From Rariglobus sp967755175 (GTDB lineage: Bacteria > Verrucomicrobiota > Verrucomicrobiia > Opitutales > Opitutaceae), in the NCBI GenBank assembly GCA_967755175.1, contig CBRAFO010000001.1:1-64000 (forward strand): a DNA stretch of 64,000 nt, read 5' to 3'. Positions 8,801 through 16,031 of this stretch are shown here, in pieces (the first letter of the stretch is position 1; every line of letters begins with the position of its first letter). The position numbers and the translations under genes were made by a program. The notes under the pieces were generated by a model, which was given only the letters and a program-made list of their open reading frames with translations, did not search any database and was not told the origin of the DNA.

Positions 8801-11800
8801 TGTCGTTGGGCGTGCCCTCGAACGCATACTGCGAGCGCAACAGGAACGGTTGCACGGTGATGTTCAACGTGACGTCGGCGGACGCGCCCACTTCATCGGT
8901 GACGCGGACCGTGAAGGCGTTCACGCCCACGTCGCCCACTGCGGGCGTGCCGGAGAGCGTGCCGTCGGTGGCCACGACGAGCCAGGCCGGGCCGCTGACT
9001 TTGCTGAACGTGAGGACCGCACCGGCATCGACGTCGGAGGCGTCGCCGGCGAGCGAGGCGCTGGCGTATGGCTGATCGCGCGTGACGTCGTGTTTGGTGA
9101 TCGGGCTGGCCGACCACGTGGGTGCGTCGTTGGTGTTGCTAACTGTGATGCGGAGCGTGGCGTCGTCGGTCGCGCCGGAGGAGTCGGTGACGCGAACGAC
9201 GAACGTGTTGATTCCCACATCGCTGTTCGTGGGCGTGCCGGACAACGCGCCAGTGCTGGCGATAGTGAGCCACGTGGGGCCGGTGACTTTGCTGTAGGTG
9301 AGCGTGCCGCCATTGGGATCGGTGGCGCTGCCGGCGAGAGTCTGACCGGTGTAGGCGGTATCCTCGGCCGCGGCGGTGCGGGTCATTGGGTCGGTCGTGA
9401 AGACGGGCGGGTTGTTGGTGCTGCCGCCCCAGGCGTTGTAAACCTCCGAACCGGAGAGCGCGTAGTTGTAGATACGGAAATCGTCGATGCGTCCGTTGAG
9501 AAGCGGGTCGGCGTTCCACATGCTCTTGCCGAGGTAACAGAAGGGTTGGCCGAAGAGCGGCTCCACCATGGTCGCGGTGGCGGCGGTGACGGGGAGGCCG
9601 TTCACATACATCGTCGCGGTGTCGCCGTTGAGCGTGATGGCCATGTGGGTCCAGGTCGCGGTCGGCATGGTCGGCCCGACCAGCGTCAGCGTGCCGTCGG
9701 TGCCGCGCGAGGTCGTCAGGGTAAAGTTCAGCTTACCGGCGCCGTCTTTGACCGTGAGCATCATGTAGTTTTCGATCTCGCTGCCGAAGTCGAAGACCCG
9801 CTGCCAGGCGCTGCCGCCGTTCCAATAAACCCAGGCGGAGATCGTGATGTCCTGATAGTTTCCGGAGCCGACGGGGAGCTGCACGTATTGATCGGTGCCG
9901 TTGAGGGAGATCGCCTGACCGCCGCCGACGCCGGTGGTGTAGCTGGGCGCCGACGTGCCGCCTTTGGCGACCGCGTGACGGGTGCCGACGACGTCGTTGG
10001 CATTGCCCTCGAACGTGTATCGCGTCACGAGGGCCTGATTCACCAAGAGCGGAGTGCTGTCGAGCGTGCCGGTGGGGGTGACTGCGGTGACGACGTAGTA
10101 GTAAGCCGTGTTATTGGCCACGGTCGTGTCGGTGAAATTTAGGTCGAGCGTGCCGGCCGTGCCCACCGTCGCATAGGGACCGGCGAGGCTGGTGGCGCGT
10201 TTGATCTGGTAACTCGTCGCGGCGGCGGAACCCCACCACGTGAGGATCGCTTGGTTCTTACTCCAGTTGGCGACGAGCCCGCTCGGAGCCGTGCTGGTCG
10301 CAATGGCATCACGGGCGAAGGTGAGACTGCCGAGGCCCAGCCAATCCACCTGTGAAGGGTGGATGGCCGGGTCGGGTCGCGGCTCGGGCCGGATCTGGTT
10401 CATCGCGGCTTTGCTGTAGGGCGCGTCGAGGCCCTTCACGTTGGCGTAGTGGTTGTAGATCTGCTCATACGTGGAGACGAAGTTGCCCCGCTCCGCGCCG
10501 GAAATGGTCTCGGTGTAGGTCAGATCCGTGTTGCGGTGGTAGGTCCACAGCATGTCGTAGCCGAGATTGTATTTTGCGTTCATCTCGAAGGCCCGGAGAA
10601 CGCGGTTGTTGTCGTAGCCGTAGAGGTCGTCGCCCTGGTTCCAAGCCAGCTGACACATCAACGCCATCGCATACCAACCGCCGAGGTTGTGGCCCTGGTC
10701 GCGGCCGATCTCCTCGGTCTGCCCCATGCCGTCGGGGTGGGTATACCACACGGCGCGTTCAACGCGGCTATTGCCGGGGCCGAATTTAAAGAAATCAACC
10801 GCCTGCTGATAGACGGCGCGGTTGTCGCACAGGATGCCGATGGCCGCCATTGAGGCCATGTTGTCGGTGTCCCAGTTGAGGCGATAATGTGTGTTGCCGC
10901 CCTTGGTGAACGGGGTGTCGTGGTGGCGCCAGAGAAAGTCCAAGTTCGACGGGTAAAACACCCGCATCATCATGTCCTTGTAGGCCTGCTTTTCCGCCGC
11001 GGCCCAGCCCGGATAGGTGCTTAGAATCTCGCCACCGGTGGCGAAGAGATATCCGCAGATGCCGGCGGCGAGCGATTGATTGGTGTCACCGGTTACGCCG
11101 AGCAGTCCCGACCAGACATTCGCGATCTGCACGGCGTGATCCGCGTAGGTCGTGTCGCCGGTGAGTTTCCAACGTAGTGCCAGCTCGTAGATTGACTGCG
11201 CGTCCTGCTGGGAGCGGGTGTAGTTGTTGGAGGCAGAGCCGCCGCGATTAATGTAGTCGATGTCGTAGGCAGGCCACCACGTCTGCGCCCACGGGCTGTT
11301 GATCAGGATATTATAGTCGGAGATCCAGGGCTCCGCGTTCGCCGCGACCTTGGCGATCATGCGATCGAAGTCGGCTTGGGTATGTAGCGCGCCCGGGTGG
11401 ACAAACGGCGCGTAAGCGATGGCCGAGGCCGTCATGTTGGCCTGAAATACGCGGTCGCCCGAGAGCGGCGTGATGGTGTTGCCCGAGCGCGTGTAGGCGG
11501 TGCCGCCGGAATAGGGATCGGTGCTGGTGCCCAGCCATTCGAAGTAGTTCGAGTTACCGTTGCCCACCCAGATATCGAAGCCGTAGGTCGTGTTGGGATC
11601 GAGGTGGACGGGGAACGGCAGATTAAACGTGAGGTAGGTGCCCGAGCCGTTGGCGGTGCTTCCCGAGCCGGGATTACCCGTGCCCCCGGCCGTGAAGAAC
11701 TGATTCGAGAGCGTGGTTCGCGTTGTGCCGCTGATCTTGCCCACCGAGATGACGAGTGGACCGTTGGTGAAATTCAGGTTCCATCCGCCGATGTTGGAAC

Positions 11801-12152
11801 CGGTGGCGGTGTTGGTGGTGTAACCGGTCATCCGCACGGTGAAGGACGTCACATCATAGCCGTTGGCATTGCTGCCGGTCGTAATCGACTGGCCTTGGAT
11901 CGGCCGGTCGCTCGCCACGTAGGTGGAACCATCGTTGGTTGAGCCGTTGTTGACGCCACCGTCGGCGTTGACTCCAGAGCCGCCGATGTTGGCGGCGTCA
12001 AAGGCGGCGCCGGTCCAGTTGGAGATGCTCGCTGCGCCATCGGCGGGCTGGGTCGCCGCGTAGGTGATTGTGGAGTTGAACGACAGCGGATGCGCATGGA
12101 GGCCAACGGCGGACAGGGCGAGCGCGCCGAGCAAGAGGAGGTGCCGTTTCAT
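5826..12152 (-). CDS. Giant secreted modular protein: alginate-lyase-like, LamG, Ig-like, FN3
   Basis: This 2108-aa protein starts with a clear signal peptide (residues 1-20). Modules in order: N-terminal beta domain to about 245; alginate-lyase/heparinase-like alpha domain (about 247-590, again with EIGRDQGH); FN3 (about 619-705); LamG (709-910); two cadherin/Ig-like repeats of the He_PIG type (914-1100); LamG (1104-1300); FN3; LamG (1392-1605); FN3; a beta-rich nidogen-like domain (about 1700-1895); FN3; and a C-terminal region with an Asp-rich calcium-loop-like motif (DPDGDGW near 2010) and a terminal beta domain common at the ends of verrucomicrobial exoproteins. It is likely a cell-surface or released polysaccharide-degrading or adhesive protein. 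It lies 307 bases upstream of the paralogous 1681-aa gene on the same strand. Confidence 0.85.
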   Translation of the reverse strand: MKRHLLLLGALALSAVGLHAHPLSFNSTITYAATQPADGAASISNWTGAAFDAANIGGSGVNADGGVNNGSTNDGSTYVASDRPIQGQSITTGSNANGYDVTSFTVRMTGYTTNTATGSNIGGWNLNFTNGPLVISVGKISGTTRTTLSNQFFTAGGTGNPGSGSTANGSGTYLTFNLPFPVHLDPNTTYGFDIWVGNGNSNYFEWLGTSTDPYSGGTAYTRSGNTITPLSGDRVFQANMTASAIAYAPFVHPGALHTQADFDRMIAKVAANAEPWISDYNILINSPWAQTWWPAYDIDYINRGGSASNNYTRSQQDAQSIYELALRWKLTGDTTYADHAVQIANVWSGLLGVTGDTNQSLAAGICGYLFATGGEILSTYPGWAAAEKQAYKDMMMRVFYPSNLDFLWRHHDTPFTKGGNTHYRLNWDTDNMASMAAIGILCDNRAVYQQAVDFFKFGPGNSRVERAVWYTHPDGMGQTEEIGRDQGHNLGGWYAMALMCQLAWNQGDDLYGYDNNRVLRAFEMNAKYNLGYDMLWTYHRNTDLTYTETISGAERGNFVSTYEQIYNHYANVKGLDAPYSKAAMNQIRPEPRPDPAIHPSQVDWLGLGSLTFARDAIATSTAPSGLVANWSKNQAILTWWGSAAATSYQIKRATSLAGPYATVGTAGTLDLNFTDTTVANNTAYYYVVTAVTPTGTLDSTPLLVNQALVTRYTFEGNANDVVGTRHAVAKGGTSAPSYTTGVGGGQAISLNGTDQYVQLPVGSGNYQDITISAWVYWNGGSAWQRVFDFGSEIENYMMLTVKDGAGKLNFTLTTSRGTDGTLTLVGPTMPTATWTHMAITLNGDTATMYVNGLPVTAATATMVEPLFGQPFCYLGKSMWNADPLLNGRIDDFRIYNYALSGSEVYNAWGGSTNNPPVFTTDPMTRTAAAEDTAYTGQTLAGSATDPNGGTLTYSKVTGPTWLTIASTGALSGTPTNSDVGINTFVVRVTDSSGATDDATLRITVSNTNDAPTWSASPITKHDVTRDQPYASASLAGDASDVDAGAVLTFSKVSGPAWLVVATDGTLSGTPAVGDVGVNAFTVRVTDEVGASADVTLNITVQPFLLRSQYAFEGTPNDTISGLNGTATGSPVYVAGRLGQAITFDGVDDVVTLPADVANHRDITIAAFVYWNGGGNNQRIFDFGNSTSQYLFLSPNSGSGLRFGIKNGGTEQQLTYASALPTGRWVHVAVTLSGDTGTLYVDGAVVATNTAMTINPDDFRPTINFLGDSQWSADPLLNGRLDDVRIYNYALSTADIFDIANPLPEVPSGIVATGLLSKVTLTWTPAQAALTYTIKRSLTPGGPSYSVIASGITGTTYTDTGRTNGVTYYYVISATNAKGESANSAESAGTPSDLLVHLKFDETTGVTTAADSSGNGYNATLLNSPTFNSGQFANAVTLTSTSTQYATLQSGILSAVTDFTISVWVNPATFATWARIFDFGTGTTNYMFLSTQYTTTSPNGAKPRFAIRTASVTEQGINSTIALTAGAWNHIAVTLSGNTATMYVNGTVAGTNTGVTLHPSSLGTTTLNYLGRSQWSGDPYLNGAIDDFRIYSRALTASEVVAIAGTPATLAPPQGLIATPAANQVVLSWNTVLGATSYTVKRSTTSGGPYTTVASGVTGTTFTDTALTDGVTYYYTVSAVNSNGVSNPSAEISAKSGVVTADGFTELFSGSSGDVNDTASTTFTFTPDTNINGYTVIRAAAAAFPTDPTSGTSLTLADDSFATVTLTSSKQVLLYGVAYSTLYVGSNGYITFGSGDSELSESLATHFNKPRVSALFDDLNPATGGTVSWKQLSDRVAVTWQAIHEYGTTNSNNFQIELFFDGKVRITVLSIAATDGLIGLSRGTGTPSGFVESNFSAYPSLPSAPSGLSASGGAGSVGLSWAAVSGSAYYRIQRSASSGTGYATVATTNSASYADTTVSDGATYYYLVSAVNVAGESANSSEVSATTYTPLQRWRLTYFGTIESDENSADTADPDGDGWTNAQEFITGTDPTNAASTLKISQLQVSGSNILVSFPSVLGKTYRIERSDTLAAGSWTTLQANIAGTGGTVQITDTSGALQPKRFYRLVVP

Positions 12153-12363
12153 GAGGGGTATTTGGGCGCAACGGGCTGCCGGTCTGGCTCCTCAATCGCG
12201 GGGACGGAGGGCAAACAGCAGACGCGGAACGTCGAGTTCCCCGAATGAGATGAACGGGTTCGATTACGGTGCCAGAGGGTGGCGGGATTAATTGTAATCT
12301 CGCGGAAGCCTCCCGTGCCGCCGGGGCACCTACACAGCTACTTGGCGGGACTGGCGTCCCGTC

Positions 12364-12383
12364 CGGCGACGAGGACGTCGCCG
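12364..12383 (-). terminator. Stem-loop downstream of the first PA14-like gene
   Basis: A perfect 8-bp stem with a 4-base AGGA loop (12364-12371 with 12376-12383) lies about 40 bases past the stop codon of the 392-aa gene. There is no U-tract. A smaller GGGAC/GTCCC stem lies beside it. This is probably the transcript end; the remaining 12153-12421 gap shows no gene. Confidence 0.35.
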
Positions 12384-12421
12384 CTCCTGTCTCGCAGGTT
12401 TTTGCGTGCCCGAGGGGCAAC

Positions 12422-13600
12422 TCACCGCGGCGCCATGGCGCGCCAGACGGCACCGTCTTTTTGGGCGGAAGGGATGTTATCCTTTTCGCCGGGAACGGGG
12501 GAGTCGGCCAATCGAAAGACGGGTAGGATTGGATTGCCGTGGCCGTCTTTGGCGTAGGTCTCGCCTTCTTTTTCCACCAGCAAGTGAGCGTAGAAGTGTC
12601 CGCCGAGGCCTTCGCCGATCAGGATGTCGATATCGTAGAAAAGACCGGCGCGCAGGTTCATCGCGTTGCCAACCACAAAGCCCCCGCGGCGCGATTTTTG
12701 CAGGTTATTACCGGGCGCGTTGAATTCGTAGGGATACGCGGGACTGTTCGGACGGTCGGTCTTGAATGTGGACACGGCGAACAGTCCGCCATCGAGGACG
12801 ACGTGGCCATCCATGCGAACCACCAGAAAATCGTCCGCCCCGCCGACAAAGCGATAGGTGCCGGTCTCAGGTGGGGTGACGCGAGCGCGGTAATGAGCAA
12901 CCCACGCGCGGCCCTGCACCGTCTTTTCTACACCGTAGGCTGCGGGGCCCTCACCGGCTTCCATGTTGGGAATGAAAATCTGTGTGGCATAAAGCCTCAT
13001 CGGTGCTTGGTAAAAGCGGGAAAGCGCGTCGGGATTCCAAGTGCCACGGGTGAACGTGTTGAGTTCTTTCTCCGCGAGAGGGCCGGCACCGAGGCGAACC
13101 AAATCAGGATTGGGCTTGGGGGACGGTCCGGCCAGTTGCTTGAAGTCGTAGAAGCGGCCGACGAGCGAGCCGCCGGGCTGGGACTCGCGAGGTCCGAATG
13201 GGTTTATGGGGCCTTTGCCAATAGGACCAACCTCGTCAGGGCCGCCCACCCCGTCCAAGGTTCCCTTGACCACCGGACCGACCCCGGAAGTCCCCGGCAG
13301 GTTGGGCAGATCAGGCAAGCTGACCGCCGAGTTGGACGTTTCGACGGTGAGACGACTGGGAAGCGTCGCAAGGCTCGGTGATTGGCGAGGAACCGGCACG
13401 TGGCGATCGGCCGGAGGGGCCATTGATACCCCGCCCGCGCCGCTGGGGGAGCTAGGCCTGATTGGCGCACGAACCGAGGAGATCACATAGACTGCGGCCC
13501 CACCGAGCACGATCAGATGGATGAGGATGCTGATCAGCAAGGAGCCTGCGCCAAGCCGTCGGAGGTAGCGAAGAATGATGTGGGGGTGATCGGAGGACAT
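12422..13600 (-). CDS. Membrane-anchored PA14/fibro-slime-like protein, copy A
   Basis: This 392-aa protein has a short cytoplasmic start, one membrane segment (about residues 17-40), a Pro/Gly/Ser-rich linker to about 150, and a conserved C-terminal domain (about 155-392). The core sequence, with TPPETGTYRFVGGADDF followed by RMDG, resembles PA14/fibro-slime domains that bind carbohydrate outside the cell; this is a motif-level call. The topology (single N-terminal anchor, Pro-rich linker) also recalls TonB-like proteins, but no TonB C-terminal domain is seen. It is a tandem paralogue of the next gene. The C-terminal domains are nearly identical, while the linkers have drifted. Function is unknown. 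Confidence 0.7.
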   Translation of the reverse strand: MSSDHPHIILRYLRRLGAGSLLISILIHLIVLGGAAVYVISSVRAPIRPSSPSGAGGVSMAPPADRHVPVPRQSPSLATLPSRLTVETSNSAVSLPDLPNLPGTSGVGPVVKGTLDGVGGPDEVGPIGKGPINPFGPRESQPGGSLVGRFYDFKQLAGPSPKPNPDLVRLGAGPLAEKELNTFTRGTWNPDALSRFYQAPMRLYATQIFIPNMEAGEGPAAYGVEKTVQGRAWVAHYRARVTPPETGTYRFVGGADDFLVVRMDGHVVLDGGLFAVSTFKTDRPNSPAYPYEFNAPGNNLQKSRRGGFVVGNAMNLRAGLFYDIDILIGEGLGGHFYAHLLVEKEGETYAKDGHGNPILPVFRLADSPVPGEKDNIPSAQKDGAVWRAMAPR

Positions 13601-13853
13601 GTTTTGGGGGCACCACGAGGTGGCGATGGGTGAGAGACAGTCCTCTTGATCGCGGCCTAGACAATGGGAGGGGAACTCGACGGCGAAGGGGACGAGCGAA
13701 ACGAAAGCGATGCGATGAACAGCACCCCGCCGATAAGTGTCAACCGGGTAGGCGTGTTAGCGCAGATTGGCTATAGCCGACTCGCATGCCCCGACCGACA
13801 ATCTTTCTATGGCACCAAGGGCAGCTGGCACGTGGTCCGCGAAATGGGGCAAC

Positions 13854-15035
13854 TCACCGCGGCGCCATGGCGCGCCAGACGGCACCGCCTTTTTGGGCGG
13901 AGGGGATGTTATCTTTTTCGCCGGGAACGGAGGAGTCGGCCAATCGGAAGACGGGTAGGATCGGGTTGCCGTGGCCGTCTTTGGCGTAGGTCTCGCCCTC
14001 TTTTTCCACGAGCAAGTGGGCATAGAAGTGTCCGCCGAGGCCTTCGCCGATCAGGATGTCGAGGTCGTAGAAGAGACCGGCGCGCAGGCTCATCGCGTTG
14101 CCAACCACAAAACCCCCGCGGCGCGATTTTTGCAGGTTGTTGCCGGGCGCGTTGAATTCGTAGCGATAGGCGGGACTGTTCGGGCGGTCGGTCTTGAATG
14201 AGGACACGGCAAACAACCCGCCATCGAGGACGACGTGGCCATCCATGCGAACCGCCAAAAAGTCGTCCGCACCACCCACGAAGCGGTAGGTGCCGGTTTC
14301 GGGTGGGCTGACGCGTGCGCGGTAATGAGCGACCCACGCGCGGCCCTGCACCGTTTTTTCTACGCCGTAGGCTTTGGGCGCCTCACCGGCCTCCATGTTG
14401 GGAATAAAAATCTGCGTGGCGTAAAGGGTCGTTGGCGCTTGGTAAAAGCGGGAAAGCCCACTGGGATTCCATGTGCTGCGGGTGAACGTGTTGAGTTCTT
14501 TCTCGGCGAGGGGGCCGGCGCCCAGGCGGGCCAAGTCGGGATTGGGCACGGGGGATTTTCCGGCTAGCTGTTTAAAATCATAGAAACGGCCGATGAGTGA
14601 CCCTCCTCGCTGCGGTTCGCGAAATCCAAAGGTGGGCATGGCGGGTCCTTTGCCGAAACCGGCACCCGAACCCAGGTCGCCTCCCGATCCTAAATTCCCC
14701 TTGAGTCCCGGCCCGCCACCAAGCGCACCCGGCAGGTTGGGGAGATCGGGCAGGGCGACTGACGCATTCGGTGATTCGACGGTGAGTCGTCGGTTGAGCG
14801 TGGCGAGGTTGGGTTGTTTACGAGACATCTGAACGCGATGTTCGACCGAACTGCCGGCTGGCGTGCCCCCGTTGCCTCCTTGGAAGCTGGCTTTGCGCGG
14901 CGGACGCACGGAGGAGAGCACAAACATCGTGGCCCCGCCGAGCACGATCAGGTGGACGACGACGCTGATCATCAGGGAGCCTGCACCGAGTCGGCGGAGG
15001 TAGCGAAGGATGGGATTGTCGTTGGATGGGGCCAT
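13854..15035 (-). CDS. Membrane-anchored PA14/fibro-slime-like protein, copy B
   Basis: At 393 aa, this is the sister of the gene at 12422-13600, 253 bases away on the same strand. The layout is the same: N-terminal membrane helix (about 17-40), Gly/Pro-rich linker, then a PA14-like beta domain with the motif PPETGTYRFVGGADDF. The last roughly 240 residues differ from copy A at only a small number of positions, and identity continues a few bases past the stop codon. The linker (about 45-150) is much less alike. That pattern suggests duplication with recent gene conversion of the 3' half. No catalytic residues can be named. Confidence 0.7.
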   Translation of the reverse strand: MAPSNDNPILRYLRRLGAGSLMISVVVHLIVLGGATMFVLSSVRPPRKASFQGGNGGTPAGSSVEHRVQMSRKQPNLATLNRRLTVESPNASVALPDLPNLPGALGGGPGLKGNLGSGGDLGSGAGFGKGPAMPTFGFREPQRGGSLIGRFYDFKQLAGKSPVPNPDLARLGAGPLAEKELNTFTRSTWNPSGLSRFYQAPTTLYATQIFIPNMEAGEAPKAYGVEKTVQGRAWVAHYRARVSPPETGTYRFVGGADDFLAVRMDGHVVLDGGLFAVSSFKTDRPNSPAYRYEFNAPGNNLQKSRRGGFVVGNAMSLRAGLFYDLDILIGEGLGGHFYAHLLVEKEGETYAKDGHGNPILPVFRLADSSVPGEKDNIPSAQKGGAVWRAMAPR

Positions 15036-15438
15036 GTCATTGGGCCGTCGAGGGACGGCCGTGCGGGTAACCGGCTTGCGCGTTGCCTGAATATCTCCAC
15101 GGGCGTGGAGGGACGGGGTTCAGGGAAAGCTATCGGCTCAGGGGTGAGCTGAATGAAACCGGTTCAGCTCATAAACGGCCCGTGCTCTCGCGGTGGCGAG
15201 ATTGATGGGCACGTTAACTGTAACTGGATGCAGGCGCGTGCAGCTTACGTGCAGTTAAAGTGAGGCCGCCGGTGGCCTAGGCGTGGGCGGGGGTATGGCG
15301 GGCGGTGCAACCGACCCGATGGGGTCGTCGGGTCTCTAGATCGGACGTGGATCGTGCGCAGGTATCCGGTCAAGGCCCGGGAGTGCGGTGGGGGTGGGGA
15401 CCCGGCGACAGGGGGGCGGGGGCGGGCTAAAGTGCTGT
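15036..15438. other. Divergent intergenic region
   Basis: This gap lies between the minus-strand PA14-like gene and the plus-strand DUF2892 gene. No gene is seen. A TTAACTG at 15214-15220 is inverted as CAGTTAA at 15252-15258, and GTGCAG-type words recur between them; this might be an operator. The rest is GC-rich with no recognisable promoter. Confidence 0.5.
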
Positions 15439-15933
15439 ATGATCTTTGCCCTTACCCCGTCACCCACTGAATTGAGCCGTGTTCGGCGCAGTTCTTCTCC
15501 GTCCGCCAATCTACGTATCGATGCTGCGTTGGAGCGGAATATCACGCGTTATATGAACGTGCCGGGGCCTCGGCTCACCGAGCGTATCCGCGAACTGGAG
15601 CGCGAATGGAGCATCGAGCGTTGGCTGGAAACCAATGCCTCGGCGTTGACGATTGCCGGGGTGGCGCTGGCGGCGTCGGGCTACCGGAAAGCGCTTTGGC
15701 TGAGCGGCACGGTCGCGGGGTTTTTGTTGCTGCACGGACTGAGCGGGTGGTGTCCGCCGTTGCCGTTGTTGCGGCGGCTGGGCGTGCGCACGCGGGGCGA
15801 GATCGACTGCGAGAAGTTCGCGTTGAAATACCTGCGGGGTGATTTTCAGGAATTGCCGGCGGCAGCTCGGGAGGGGCGCTTGAGCGCGGCGTTGATCGCC
15901 GAGGCGGTCGCGGGTGCGGAACCGGGGGAGTAG
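15439..15933 (+). CDS. DUF2892-family membrane protein
   Basis: The product is about 164 aa. The N-terminal half is charged, with a motif ELEREWSIERWLE typical of proteins carrying the DUF2892 (YgaP-like) membrane domain. Two hydrophobic helices follow, then a conserved GWCPPLPLLRRLGVRT segment. The C-terminal 40 residues are soluble. The ATG at 15439 was chosen because the following SPTELSRVRR...LRIDAALERN segment looks like the usual N-terminal part of this family; the in-frame starts at 15388 and 15553 cannot be excluded. The biochemical role of the family is not established. The gene stands alone, convergent with batD. Confidence 0.65.
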   Translation: MIFALTPSPTELSRVRRSSSPSANLRIDAALERNITRYMNVPGPRLTERIRELEREWSIERWLETNASALTIAGVALAASGYRKALWLSGTVAGFLLLHGLSGWCPPLPLLRRLGVRTRGEIDCEKFALKYLRGDFQELPAAAREGRLSAALIAEAVAGAEPGE

Positions 15934-15973
15934 GAGGCGCGGCTGATGCCGCACGGAGGTGGGAGGACGTGCA

Positions 15974-16014
15974 TCAACGTTCAACCTTCAACGTCCAACA
16001 GCCAACGTTCAAAG
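15974..16014. repeat. Short tandem-like repeat, CAACGTTC/CAACGTCC family
   Basis: The 41-base stretch repeats the words CAACGTTCAA, CAACGTCCAA and CCAACGTTCAA with small changes. A related sequence occurs inside the batD coding region at 17356-17388. It lies between the converging DUF2892 and batD genes. Confidence 0.55.
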
Positions 16015-16031
16015 GAGGCTGCGGGCGGGAG

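Noticed and set aside
8475..10142. 555-codon plus-strand frame within the 2108-aa gene
   Set aside because: Antisense shadow; composition is only Gly/Val/Arg/Asp from reverse-complement codons.
475..12152. Repeated domains of the giant genes as evidence of recombination error or misassembly
   Set aside because: LamG and FN3 copies differ substantially in sequence and the frames stay open throughout, so they are genuine modular proteins.
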